64,000 nucleotides of DNA, from contig CAYTUK010000001.1 in the NCBI GenBank assembly GCA_964441285.1, positions 124,001-188,000 on the forward strand. Direction: 5' to 3'. Numbering within the stretch: the first letter of the stretch is position 1; each line of letters begins with the position of its first letter. Below are positions 36,089 through 44,709 of this stretch, piece by piece. A program made the translations under genes and the position numbers. The stretch is from S010-25 sp964441285. GTDB lineage: Bacteria > Pseudomonadota > Gammaproteobacteria > SZUA-229. The notes under the pieces are model-generated. The model was not told the DNA's origin, did not search any database, and saw only the letters and a program-made list of their open reading frames with translations.

Positions 36089-36520
36089 ATGAGAAAAACA
36101 AAAACCTACAAATCACTCCCTTACAATCCCAGATTAAAAGGCAACGCTAAAGCCCTACGCAAAGCTGGAATATTACACGAAGCCTTGCTTTGGCTTGAGT
36201 TAAAAAACAAAAAGCTGAACGGGCTCGATTTTGATCGTCAAAAAATTATCGGTCATTACATCGTAGATTTTTACTGTGCAGAAAAAGCCGTTGTGATTGA
36301 AGTAGACGGTAGTTCTCACAACAACAAGCAGCGCCTAGATGCTGAGCGTGACCAGTATCTCGAAAGTTTGGGGCTTTCTGTGATTCGCCTTTTGGTAAAA
36401 GATGTATTGCAGAATATGGCGGGAGTTGTGGTGTTTTTAAAGAACCACCCCACCCTAACGGGCACCCTTCCAAAGGAGGGGAATAATTACCTGCATGCAA
36501 GGAAGGAACCTAATGCCTAA
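36089..36520 (+). CDS. DUF559 (Vsr/PD-(D/E)xK-like) endonuclease domain protein
   Basis: 143 residues. The DUF559 core is complete: Leu-Trp-Leu-Glu-Leu-Lys-Asn, Phe-Asp-Arg-Gln-Lys-Ile-Ile-Gly-x-Tyr-Ile-Val-Asp-Phe-Tyr-Cys, then Val-Ile-Glu-Val-Asp-Gly-Ser-x-His and Arg-Asp-x-Tyr-Leu. The Asp and Glu-x-Asp residues form the expected metal site of this nuclease fold, related to very-short-patch repair endonucleases. The last 25 or so residues are encoded by the right inverted repeat. The biological role of DUF559 proteins is not settled; the flanking repeats suggest mobility. The end overlaps the next gene's start by 8 bases. Confidence 0.88.
   Translation: MRKTKTYKSLPYNPRLKGNAKALRKAGILHEALLWLELKNKKLNGLDFDRQKIIGHYIVDFYCAEKAVVIEVDGSSHNNKQRLDAERDQYLESLGLSVIRLLVKDVLQNMAGVVVFLKNHPTLTGTLPKEGNNYLHARKEPNA
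36439..36484 (-). repeat. Right inverted repeat of the DUF559 cassette
   Basis: 46 bases, read on the minus strand as ATTCCCCTCCTTTGGAAGGG and onward, matching the left repeat with three substitutions and one single-base indel. It lies within the 3' end of the DUF559 gene. Confidence 0.85.
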
Positions 36521-37541
36521 TTTAAGTCTGCAAGACCAAACCACCGAATTCCTGCTCTACACCGCACCCGATGGTGAGATAAAAGTTGAGGTGCTATTAA
36601 GCAACGAAACCATCTGGCTAACCCAGAAACGCATGGCAGCCTTATTTGGCGTGGGTGTGCCGGCCATCTCAAAGCATCTTGAAAATGTTTATGATTCCAA
36701 TGAGTTACAGCGCGAGGCAACTGTTTCCATTTTGGAAACAGTTCAGCAAGAGGGCAGCCGAGAGGTAAAACGAAAACTGGAATACTACAACCTGGATGCG
36801 GTGATTTCTGTCGGTTACCGGGTTAATTCGGCGCAGGCGACTCAATTTCGCATTTGGGCGACAGCTTTGATAAAAGAGTACATCATCAAGGGCTTTGCCA
36901 TGGATGATGAGCGATTGAAAAATGGCCATTATTTTGGCAAGGACTATTTCCGCGAGCTGCTGGAGCGGGTGCGCTCTATCCGCGCCAGCGAGCGGCGTAT
37001 TTATCAACAGATTACCGATATTTTTTCTGAGTGCAGCATCGATTACGACCCGAAGTCTGAGGCCACCCGTTTGTTTTACGCCCATGTGCAGGATAAGTTT
37101 CATTTTGCGATTACAGGCCATACGGCGGCAGAAATTATTTCCCTAAAGGCGGATGCCAGTAAACCCATGATGGGTATGAGCACTTATAAAAATGCACCGG
37201 AGGGTCGTGTGTTGAAGTCGGATTCAACCGTGGCGAAAAATTATTTAAGTGAAGCCGATATTAAAAAATTGGAACGTGCAGTTTCAGCCTTTTTTGACTA
37301 TATCGAGGGTATTATCGAGCGGCGTAACGCGTTCACTATGGAGAGCTTTGCCGAAAGCGTAAACAAATTTCTTGGCTTTAATGAGTACCAGATTCTGGAA
37401 GGCTATGGAAAAATCAGCCGAAAGCAAGCGGAACAAAAAGCCATTGAAGAATACGAAAAGTTCAACAAACAGCAACGCATCGAATCTGATTTTGACCGAG
37501 AAGTGAAAAAGCTGCTGCAAAAAAGAGACTTAAAAGAATGA
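36513..37541 (+). CDS. RhuM-like virulence/restriction-associated protein
   Basis: 342 residues from the ATG at 36513, chosen because AAGGAAGG lies seven bases upstream; an in-frame start six codons earlier lacks such a site. The sequence fits the RhuM family: an N-terminal winged-helix-like part with Trp-Leu-Thr-Gln-Lys-Arg-Met-Ala-x-Leu-Phe, then Lys-Leu-Glu-Tyr-Tyr-Asn-Leu-Asp-x-Val-Ile-Ser-Val-Gly-Tyr-Arg-Val. The family is often found inside type I hsd operons; its function is unknown, with a DNA-binding or regulatory role likely. Its stop overlaps the hsdR start. Confidence 0.85.
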   Translation: MPNLSLQDQTTEFLLYTAPDGEIKVEVLLSNETIWLTQKRMAALFGVGVPAISKHLENVYDSNELQREATVSILETVQQEGSREVKRKLEYYNLDAVISVGYRVNSAQATQFRIWATALIKEYIIKGFAMDDERLKNGHYFGKDYFRELLERVRSIRASERRIYQQITDIFSECSIDYDPKSEATRLFYAHVQDKFHFAITGHTAAEIISLKADASKPMMGMSTYKNAPEGRVLKSDSTVAKNYLSEADIKKLERAVSAFFDYIEGIIERRNAFTMESFAESVNKFLGFNEYQILEGYGKISRKQAEQKAIEEYEKFNKQQRIESDFDREVKKLLQKRDLKE

Positions 37542-40500
37542 GCGAATATAAAACCATTGCCGAATCCAGTACATTTATCGTTTTAGATAAATACATCAAA
37601 GCGTGCCAGATCAGCGAAAGCTTCCAAAGCGAAGACGACCTGGAGCGAGAATTTATTCAGGATTTACAGAATCAGGGCTATGAATATCTCCCCTGCCTAA
37701 ACACGCCTGAAAAAATGCTGGCGAATGTACGCGAGCAGTTGCAAGCCCTGAATAAGGTGCAGTTTTTAGAGGGCGAATGGATGCGCTTTGTTGAGGAGTA
37801 TTTAGACAAACCCAGCGATAACATTTTTGATAAAACCCGCAAAATTCATGATGACTATATTCATGACTTTGTGTTTGATGACGGCCATATTCAGAACATT
37901 TACCTGTTAGATAAAAACAATATTACGCGTAATAAATTGCAGGTGATCAAGCAGTTTGAGCAAACCGGCTCACACGCCAACCGTTACGATGTGACCGTGC
38001 TGGTTAATGGTCTGCCTCTAGTACAAATAGAACTGAAAAAACGCGGCGTGGCGATTCGTGAAGCCTTTAACCAGGTGCACCGTTACAGTAAGGAGAGTTT
38101 TAATAGCAAGCATTCCCTGTATAAATATTTACAACTGTTTGTGATTTCAAACGGCACCGATAGCCGTTATTTTGCCAATACCACGGCGCGCAATAAAAAC
38201 AGTTTTGATTTCACCGTGAACTGGGCGAAAGCCGATAATAGTCTGGTTAAAGATTTAAAAGACTTTACCGCGACTTTCTTTCAAAAAAACACCCTGTTAA
38301 ATGTGCTGCTGCATTATTCGGTATTTGATGTGAGTGATACCTTGCTGGTGATGCGCCCTTATCAGATTGCTGCCACCGAGCGCATTTTGTGGAAGATAAA
38401 CAGCTCGTATGAAGCGAAAAATTGGAGCAAATCCGATAGTGGTGGCTATATCTGGCATACCACGGGTTCGGGTAAAACCTTAACCAGTTTTAAAGCGGCA
38501 CGTTTGGCTACCGAACTCGATTTTATTGATAAAGTGTTTTTTGTGGTCGATCGTAAGGATCTGGATTTCCAGACCATGAAAGAATATCAGCGTTTCTCGC
38601 CAGATAGTGTCAATGGCTCTGACAGCACCGCCGGGCTCAAGCGCAACCTGGACAAAGATGACAATAAAATTATTGTGACCACGATTCAAAAACTGAACCA
38701 TTTAATGAAAAGTGAAAGCAACTTATCTGTTTACCACAAGCAGGTGGTGTTTATTTTTGATGAGGCGCACCGCAGTCAGTTTGGTGAAGCACAAAAAAAC
38801 CTGAAGAAAAAATTCAAAAAGTTCTACCAATTTGGTTTTACCGGCACCCCTATTTTTCCGCAAAATGCCCTGGGCGCAGAAACGACTGCCGGTGTATTTG
38901 GGCGTGAATTACATTCTTATGTGATTACCGATGCCATTCGTGATGAAAAAGTATTGAAATTTAAGGTGGACTACAACGATGTGCGTCCACAGTTTAAGGC
39001 GATTGAAAGCGAGCAGGATGAGAAAAAACTAACGGCGGCGGAAAACAAACAAGCTTTATTGCATCCCGATCGTATTCGGGAAATTTCGCAGTATATCCTG
39101 AATAATTTCAAGCAAAAAACACATCGCCTGCAAGCCAACGGCAAAGGCTTTAATGCCCTATTTGCCGTTAGCAGTGTGGATGCCGCCAAGTTGTATTATG
39201 AGTCACTTAAGCACTTGCAAGAGGGCAGTGACAAGCCGCTAAAAGTCGCCACTATTTTCTCGTTTGCTGCCAATGAAGAGCAAAATGCTGTCGGTGAAAT
39301 TCTGGATGAAAGCTTTGACGTCTCGGCGATGAATAGCAGCGCCAAAGAATTTTTAAACGTGGCAATCACTGACTATAACGCATTGTTTAAAACTAATTTT
39401 GGTGTGGATAGCAATGGCTTTCAAAACTATTACCGAGACCTTGCCAAGCAGGTAAAAAGCCAGGAAATCGACTTGCTGATTGTGGTTGGTATGTTTCTGA
39501 CGGGCTTTGATGCCCCAACACTGAATACCTTGTTTGTGGATAAGACCTTGCGTTATCACGGTTTGATTCAGGCCTATTCACGCACTAACCGTATTTATGA
39601 TGCCACCAAGACTTTTGGCAATATTGTTACCTTCCGTGATTTGGAGCGGGCCACGGTCGATGCCATTACCCTGTTTGGTGACAGCAATACTAAAAACGTG
39701 ATACTGGAAAAAAGTTATAAGGAATACATGGAAGGCTTTACCGATGTGGTTACCGGTGAAGCCAGGCGCGGTTATATGGAAGTGGTATCTGAATTGGAGC
39801 AGCGCTTCCCCAATCCAGAAGCGATTGAAAAAGAGTCGGATAAAAAAGCCTTCGCAAAACTATTTGGCGAGTATTTGCGTGTCGAGAATGTATTGCAAAA
39901 CTACGATGAATTTGCCGGTCTGAAAGCCTTACAAAGCATCGATATGGACGACACGGAGGCGGTTGAGGCATTTAAAACCAAACACTATTTAAACGATGAA
40001 GATCTGGAAACATTGCAAGCGATTAAGGTGCCTGCCGAACGAAAAGTACAGGATTACCGCTCAAGCTATAACGATATTCGCGATTGGCTGCGTCGTGAGA
40101 AATCAGCCGACGAAAAAGACAGCTCAAGTATTGATTGGGATGACGTGGTTTTTGAGGTCGACCTACTCAAGTCGCAAGAGATCAATCTGGATTACATTCT
40201 GGAACTGATTTTTGAAAATAGTAAGAAGGTTAAAGATAAAGCGACACTGATTGACGATGTACGTCGGGTGATTCGTGCCAGCCTTGGCCATCGTGCGAAA
40301 GAGAGTCTGCTGGTAGATTTTATTAATCAAACCGACCTTGACCAGATTGATGATAAGGCCAGTATTATTGATGTTTTTTTCAGCTTTGCCCAAGCGGAAC
40401 AACAGCGTGAGGCAGGTGAATTAATTCGTGCTGAAAATCTCAATGAAGAAGCGGCTAAGCGTTACATTACGACATCGTTAAAACGTGAGTATGCCAGTGA

Positions 40501-40636
40501 GAACGGTACAGAGCTAAATGCGCTGCTGCCTAAAATGAGTCCGCTTAATCCGCAATACCTAACCAAGAAACAAAGCGTGTTCCAAAAAATTGCCGTTTTT
40601 GTTGAGAAGTTTAAAGGCGTGGGTGGGCGGGTTTAA
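37538..40636 (+). CDS. hsdR: Type I restriction endonuclease subunit HsdR
   Basis: 1032 residues. An N-terminal PD-(D/E)xK nuclease domain with Asp151 and Glu165-x-Lys167, then a translocase with Walker A Gly-Ser-Gly-Lys-Thr (310-314) and DEAH box (408-411), further helicase motifs including Gly-Phe-Thr-Gly-Thr-Pro and a Gln-Ala-Tyr-Ser-Arg-Thr-Asn-Arg motif VI, and a helical C-terminus that docks on HsdM. It pumps DNA and cuts away from the unmethylated target. It overlaps the RhuM-like gene by 4 bases (ATGA). No frame damage is seen, so the system appears intact. Confidence 0.96.
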   Translation: MSEYKTIAESSTFIVLDKYIKACQISESFQSEDDLEREFIQDLQNQGYEYLPCLNTPEKMLANVREQLQALNKVQFLEGEWMRFVEEYLDKPSDNIFDKTRKIHDDYIHDFVFDDGHIQNIYLLDKNNITRNKLQVIKQFEQTGSHANRYDVTVLVNGLPLVQIELKKRGVAIREAFNQVHRYSKESFNSKHSLYKYLQLFVISNGTDSRYFANTTARNKNSFDFTVNWAKADNSLVKDLKDFTATFFQKNTLLNVLLHYSVFDVSDTLLVMRPYQIAATERILWKINSSYEAKNWSKSDSGGYIWHTTGSGKTLTSFKAARLATELDFIDKVFFVVDRKDLDFQTMKEYQRFSPDSVNGSDSTAGLKRNLDKDDNKIIVTTIQKLNHLMKSESNLSVYHKQVVFIFDEAHRSQFGEAQKNLKKKFKKFYQFGFTGTPIFPQNALGAETTAGVFGRELHSYVITDAIRDEKVLKFKVDYNDVRPQFKAIESEQDEKKLTAAENKQALLHPDRIREISQYILNNFKQKTHRLQANGKGFNALFAVSSVDAAKLYYESLKHLQEGSDKPLKVATIFSFAANEEQNAVGEILDESFDVSAMNSSAKEFLNVAITDYNALFKTNFGVDSNGFQNYYRDLAKQVKSQEIDLLIVVGMFLTGFDAPTLNTLFVDKTLRYHGLIQAYSRTNRIYDATKTFGNIVTFRDLERATVDAITLFGDSNTKNVILEKSYKEYMEGFTDVVTGEARRGYMEVVSELEQRFPNPEAIEKESDKKAFAKLFGEYLRVENVLQNYDEFAGLKALQSIDMDDTEAVEAFKTKHYLNDEDLETLQAIKVPAERKVQDYRSSYNDIRDWLRREKSADEKDSSSIDWDDVVFEVDLLKSQEINLDYILELIFENSKKVKDKATLIDDVRRVIRASLGHRAKESLLVDFINQTDLDQIDDKASIIDVFFSFAQAEQQREAGELIRAENLNEEAAKRYITTSLKREYASENGTELNALLPKMSPLNPQYLTKKQSVFQKIAVFVEKFKGVGGRV

Positions 40637-40821
40637 TCACCGAGTAAGGCCTTATCCATTATCTTAATTTGGTATAGATTAAACCTGCTTCATTATGTGC
40701 TGGTTGATTGAGGTGAGGGGGTATAATGGGGGGGTATCTTGTTTGTGTATTTTTAAAAAACCTATATATAACATAGGTTAAGGCCATATATGGGCGGTGG
40801 TCTGGCGTTGATTACGCGAGT

Positions 40822-41046
40822 TTAATCTTGGTGTTTTACGTTGGACTCATCTGGAGGCAGCGCATCTGTAGTGTGCGCATTGTCCGTTTCACTGACCGAT
40901 TCTCTTTCATTATCGTCCATTAAAATTTGATAAGCGGGTCCTTCAAGGTCCTCAAACTGGTCAGATTTTATTGCCCACATAAATAACCAGATAATAATTG
41001 CTAGAAGAATTAAAGCCACGGGAAGTAACAGGTAAATGATATTCAT
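40822..41046 (-). CDS. ccoS: cbb3 oxidase maturation protein CcoS
   Basis: 74 residues: one N-terminal membrane helix followed by Ser-Asp-Gln-Phe-Glu-Asp-Leu-Glu-Gly-Pro and an acidic tail, the CcoS/FixS pattern. Required in other bacteria for cofactor insertion into cbb3 oxidase. It lies 16 bases after ccoI and is presumably co-transcribed with it. Confidence 0.93.
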   Translation of the reverse strand: MNIIYLLLPVALILLAIIIWLFMWAIKSDQFEDLEGPAYQILMDDNERESVSETDNAHTTDALPPDESNVKHQD

Positions 41047-41062
41047 TAGTTAATGGCATCTG

Positions 41063-43567
41063 TTATGTTTGTTTTGGTCTGTTGTTTTTGTCGCTTTGCA
41101 GACGAGTTAGACGCAATGCGTTTAGCACCACAAATAAGGAGCTAAGTGACATTCCGCTGGCGGCTAGCCATGGTTCGACATAACCCATTGCGGCGGCAGG
41201 GATGGCTATCATGTTATAGAGAATAGCCCAAATAAAATTTTGTTTGATGATGGTAAGACACTTCTGCGCAATACTATAACCGCTAAAAATATGTAGAATG
41301 TTGTTGTTAAGTAAAACCATGTCTGCGGTGGCGACAGCGAGCTGTGAGCCTTTGCCCATCGCAATTGACAGGTTAGCGGCGGCCAGTACCGGTGCGTCAT
41401 TAATGCCATCGCCTGTCATGGCGACTATCTTGCCTTCATCCTGTAGTCGGCGCAACTGATTAAGTTTGTCCTGTGGTCGCAAATTGGCCTGTACATGGGT
41501 AATAGCCAGTTTATTTGCAATGGCTGTGGTGGTGGTAATGTCATCACCACTCATTAAATGTACCTGCTTGCCAGCTTTCTGTAAATTTTTGATAAGTGTC
41601 TTTGCTTCGACTCTGAGCTGATCGCCAAGTAAAAAAATACAGTGAAGTTCAGCTTTTATGGTTGCGTCTGTGGCCAGAAAGATACTTGTGTAAAGCTCTT
41701 CTGTGGGGAGAGTAAGCAGAGTTTCATCGCTGTTTTGGCAATGCTGCTGGATAAAAGCGGCATTGCCCAGAAACCAGTGTGTTGTATCGATATAACCATC
41801 AACCCCATAACCGGGTGTGTTGTGTAAGTCTTTAACGGCTAATGGTGCTTGCTTATTTGCGCTAACAATGCAGCGGGCAATAGGGTGTTCGGAGGCGGAT
41901 TCCAGTGCGGCGGCAATCTGTAAGCAGGTTTTGTCTGAGTATTTATCTGATAAGACGTGGGTTTTTTTTAACTGCAATTCACCTTCGGTGAGGGTGCCGG
42001 TTTTATCAAATACAAAATCGGTGATTTTTGTGAGCATCTCCAGTGCATGGGTGTTTTTGGGTAACAGGCCGATGCGTGCCAGTTGTCCGTTGGCTGCGGT
42101 AATGGCTGCCGGTGTTGCCAGCGATAATGCACAGGGACAGGTTACGACCAGGGTGGCAATCGTGATTGATACCCATTCAGCGGGGTTATGCAGGTACCAG
42201 TAAATTGCAACGATGGTAGCAAGGCCAAGAATAATAGCAACAAACCAGCTGGCAATATAGTTAGCGAGCTGGGCAATTTTTGGCCGGGTATTTTGCGCCT
42301 GTTCAAGCAGGTGTTGTATTGATGAGAGTACGGTATCGTCACCAAGTTTTTCTACCTGGATAACCAGTGGGCTTTCTGTGTTAGTGCTGCCACCAATGGC
42401 CATGTCACCAATAGTCTTGGTTATCGGCAGACTTTCCCCCGTGAGCAGGGATTCATTGATTCCGGAAGTGCCTCGAAGAATGCGACCATCGGTAGGAATG
42501 TTTTCGCCTGGGCGCACCAGTATGCGATCACCGATATTTAATTCTGAGACAGCGACGGACTCCTGTTGCTCTTTATGCGTGGTGTTTTTACCGGTGTTAA
42601 CCAGTCGAGTGGCAATTGCCGGGCGTAAATTTAACAGTAACTCAGTGGCTTCAGCGGTACGTTTTCGTGCGCTTAGTTCAAAGTAGCGTGCCGTGAGTAG
42701 AAAAAAAGTAAACATCACCACAGAATCAAAATACACCTGACCATGATTGACATAGGTGTGGTAGCTGCTGGCAATAAAGGCGATGGCAATGCCTAGTGCA
42801 ACGGGGACATCCATACCAACACGGCGATTGGTTAAGTCTCGCCAGGCGGCTTTAAAAAACACATCGGAAGAGAAAAGGATTACGGGTATAGTTAGCAATA
42901 GACTTATCCAGCGAAAACTGTGTTTAAAGCCGGCATTAATGCCCCACCATTCGCCGAAATACATAGCAAAGGCAAGTATCATAATTTGCATACCGAGTAC
43001 CGCAGAGAGCCCGATGCGCCGGAGTTGCCGTTTGCGCTCATTCTCGATTAATTTCTGCTGTTTGTCAGGGTCAAAAGGATGGGCGAGGTAGCCTATTTGA
43101 CTAATAGACATCAGTATTTCACTGAGACTGATGCGTGCATTGTCCCAGCGTACTCGGGCACGGTGATTGCTGTAGTTGATGCTTACCTCGAGCACGCCGC
43201 TGAGTGCGCGTAGGTGTTTTTCATTCAACCAGACGCAGGCAGCGCAAACAATCCCTTCCAGAATTAATGCCACTTCCCGAATATCAGCATCCTCACCGGC
43301 ATGATTTTCAGCAGTGATAAAGTGTTTTTGTATCTGTGGGTTATCGTAGGCCTTAAGTTGTTGTAGAAATTCCGGCACTAGCTCTTCAGCTTTTTCGGGT
43401 GCTGCGGTACGATAGCGGTAGAAATCGTCCATCCCTCCGCTGATAATGGCGTTGGCAACGGCTTCACACCCGTGGCAGCACATAGTTCTGGTTTCGCCCT
43501 GGTAGTTGATGCTGATATGACAGTCTGGTGGTACCGGTAAACCGCAGTGAAAACAGTTGTCGTTCAA
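41063..43567 (-). CDS. ccoI: Copper-translocating P-type ATPase CcoI (FixI)
   Basis: 834 residues, read from a TTG start at 43567. The N-terminus has the CcoI cysteine cluster (Cys-Phe-His-Cys-Gly and Cys-Cys-His-Gly-Cys-Glu) and a heavy-metal domain with Cys-Ala-Ala-Cys. Eight predicted membrane helices include the Cys-Pro-Cys ion site, and the phosphorylation motif Asp-Lys-Thr-Gly-Thr-Leu-Thr and Gly-Asp-Gly-Ile-Asn-Asp hinge are intact. It exports copper for assembly of the CuB-haem centre of cbb3 oxidase. The next in-frame ATG lies after the first Cys pair, so the TTG start is preferred. Confidence 0.95.
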   Translation of the reverse strand: MNDNCFHCGLPVPPDCHISINYQGETRTMCCHGCEAVANAIISGGMDDFYRYRTAAPEKAEELVPEFLQQLKAYDNPQIQKHFITAENHAGEDADIREVALILEGIVCAACVWLNEKHLRALSGVLEVSINYSNHRARVRWDNARISLSEILMSISQIGYLAHPFDPDKQQKLIENERKRQLRRIGLSAVLGMQIMILAFAMYFGEWWGINAGFKHSFRWISLLLTIPVILFSSDVFFKAAWRDLTNRRVGMDVPVALGIAIAFIASSYHTYVNHGQVYFDSVVMFTFFLLTARYFELSARKRTAEATELLLNLRPAIATRLVNTGKNTTHKEQQESVAVSELNIGDRILVRPGENIPTDGRILRGTSGINESLLTGESLPITKTIGDMAIGGSTNTESPLVIQVEKLGDDTVLSSIQHLLEQAQNTRPKIAQLANYIASWFVAIILGLATIVAIYWYLHNPAEWVSITIATLVVTCPCALSLATPAAITAANGQLARIGLLPKNTHALEMLTKITDFVFDKTGTLTEGELQLKKTHVLSDKYSDKTCLQIAAALESASEHPIARCIVSANKQAPLAVKDLHNTPGYGVDGYIDTTHWFLGNAAFIQQHCQNSDETLLTLPTEELYTSIFLATDATIKAELHCIFLLGDQLRVEAKTLIKNLQKAGKQVHLMSGDDITTTTAIANKLAITHVQANLRPQDKLNQLRRLQDEGKIVAMTGDGINDAPVLAAANLSIAMGKGSQLAVATADMVLLNNNILHIFSGYSIAQKCLTIIKQNFIWAILYNMIAIPAAAMGYVEPWLAASGMSLSSLFVVLNALRLTRLQSDKNNRPKQT

Positions 43568-43682
43568 AATTTAAACAATGCCTTAATCTGAGTAGTAAAT
43601 ATTTTTATGGATACTGGCCAGGGTAACCTGTTAAGGTCATATTAATATGCTGACAGTTATTTTTCTTGTGTTCTATATTTTG

Positions 43683-43710
43683 TATTCTATATAACTTATA
43701 TTCTATATAA
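43683..43710. repeat. 16-bp-period direct repeat in the fnr promoter region
   Basis: TATTCTATATAA occurs at 43683-43694 and again at 43699-43710, with a related TGTTCTATATTT just upstream. It may form overlapping -10 elements or regulator sites for fnr or the divergent ccoI. Confidence 0.45.
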
Positions 43711-43807
43711 TAGTGTTTAAGAAAAAGATCACGCATAGTTTTAGTCGAGTGCTACTAGTATAAGCCCTAAATTATCATTTTTGAGTATAGAATACAGTGT
43801 ATCTATT

Positions 43808-44563
43808 ATGAGTCAGCTAACGCGTATTAATTTTGAACAATTAAAAGTTTCCTGTGTGGACTGCAGTTTACGCGAGTTGTGTTTCCCACATGGAATGACC
43901 AATGCTGAGATGAAGCAGTTGGGCAAGATTGTGAGCCAGCGTAACCCATTGCGCAAAAATGAAGCGCTGTATCATGATGGTGATACCGCGCAGGCGATTT
44001 ATGCGGTGCGTTCGGGCAGCATTAAAACAGCGGCAGAAAGCATCAATGGTGATGAGCAAATTGTTGGTTTTCATTTATCTGGAGAGATGGTGGGGCTGGA
44101 TGGTTTTAGAGATGGCACCCACTCCTGTACTGCTATCGCACTGGAAACAACCAGTGTTTGCGTGATATCGATGGATAAACTGGAGCAGCTTTGCCATGTA
44201 ATGCCCGGCCTGCAGAAGCAGATGCGCCGGGTTATGGGGAAGGAAATTAGTGCGGATCATGGCATGTTGCTGATGTTAGGTAAAATGTCTGCAGAAGAGC
44301 GGCTGGCCAGCTTTTTGCTGAGCTTTTCACGGCGCATGGAAGAACGTAACTGGAAAGCTGACGAGTTCGTGTTAAGTATGCCGCGTCAGGATGTTGCCAA
44401 TTATCTTGGTCTTGCGGTTGAAACGGTGAGCCGTCTGTTTGCACATTATCAGGACGAGGGACTTATTGCGGTTGATCGGCGTCGCATCAGTGTTCTGGAT
44501 ATGGCGCGGCTAAGATTGCTGGTTGGCGAACACGAGCCAAAAACGGTCGCAGATGCAAAATAG
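43808..44563 (+). CDS. fnr: FNR-type oxygen-sensing transcription regulator
   Basis: 251 residues from the ATG at 43808, matching the usual FNR length; a longer start nine codons upstream is possible. Cysteines 16, 19, 25 and 118 match the spacing of the four [4Fe-4S] ligands in E. coli FNR (20, 23, 29, 122). A cyclic-nucleotide-binding-like core follows, then an HTH with Val-Glu-Thr-Val-Ser-Arg, the residues that read TTGAT half-sites. As an oxygen-labile dimer it would activate microaerobic genes such as hemN next door. It lies between ccoI and hemN, as is common in this regulon. Confidence 0.95.
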   Translation: MSQLTRINFEQLKVSCVDCSLRELCFPHGMTNAEMKQLGKIVSQRNPLRKNEALYHDGDTAQAIYAVRSGSIKTAAESINGDEQIVGFHLSGEMVGLDGFRDGTHSCTAIALETTSVCVISMDKLEQLCHVMPGLQKQMRRVMGKEISADHGMLLMLGKMSAEERLASFLLSFSRRMEERNWKADEFVLSMPRQDVANYLGLAVETVSRLFAHYQDEGLIAVDRRRISVLDMARLRLLVGEHEPKTVADAK

Positions 44564-44709
44564 ACTTTGTTAATGCGGTAAAGGTCTCTGTATCTAAATT
44601 CCTGTTCGCGTCACCATGTATTATAAAAAATTTAGCTTTATACAGCATGGATATACAATATTTACACATAAGAATTAACGGCGCCGCGGTGAGAACGCTT
44701 AAATCGCTC

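Larger units (their letters stand above)
36044..36484. mobile_element. Inverted-repeat-bounded DUF559 nuclease cassette
   Basis: About 440 bases bounded by imperfect inverted repeats of 45 and 46 bases, with only the DUF559 coding sequence between. The left end supplies the tail and stop of hsdS; the right end lies inside the DUF559 frame. No transposase is present. The layout suggests a non-autonomous or self-homing unit inserted in the hsd operon. Confidence 0.6.

Noticed and set aside
41817..42203. 128-codon plus-strand frame inside ccoI
   Set aside because: Antisense to a fully conserved P-type ATPase; its composition is explained by ccoI codon use.
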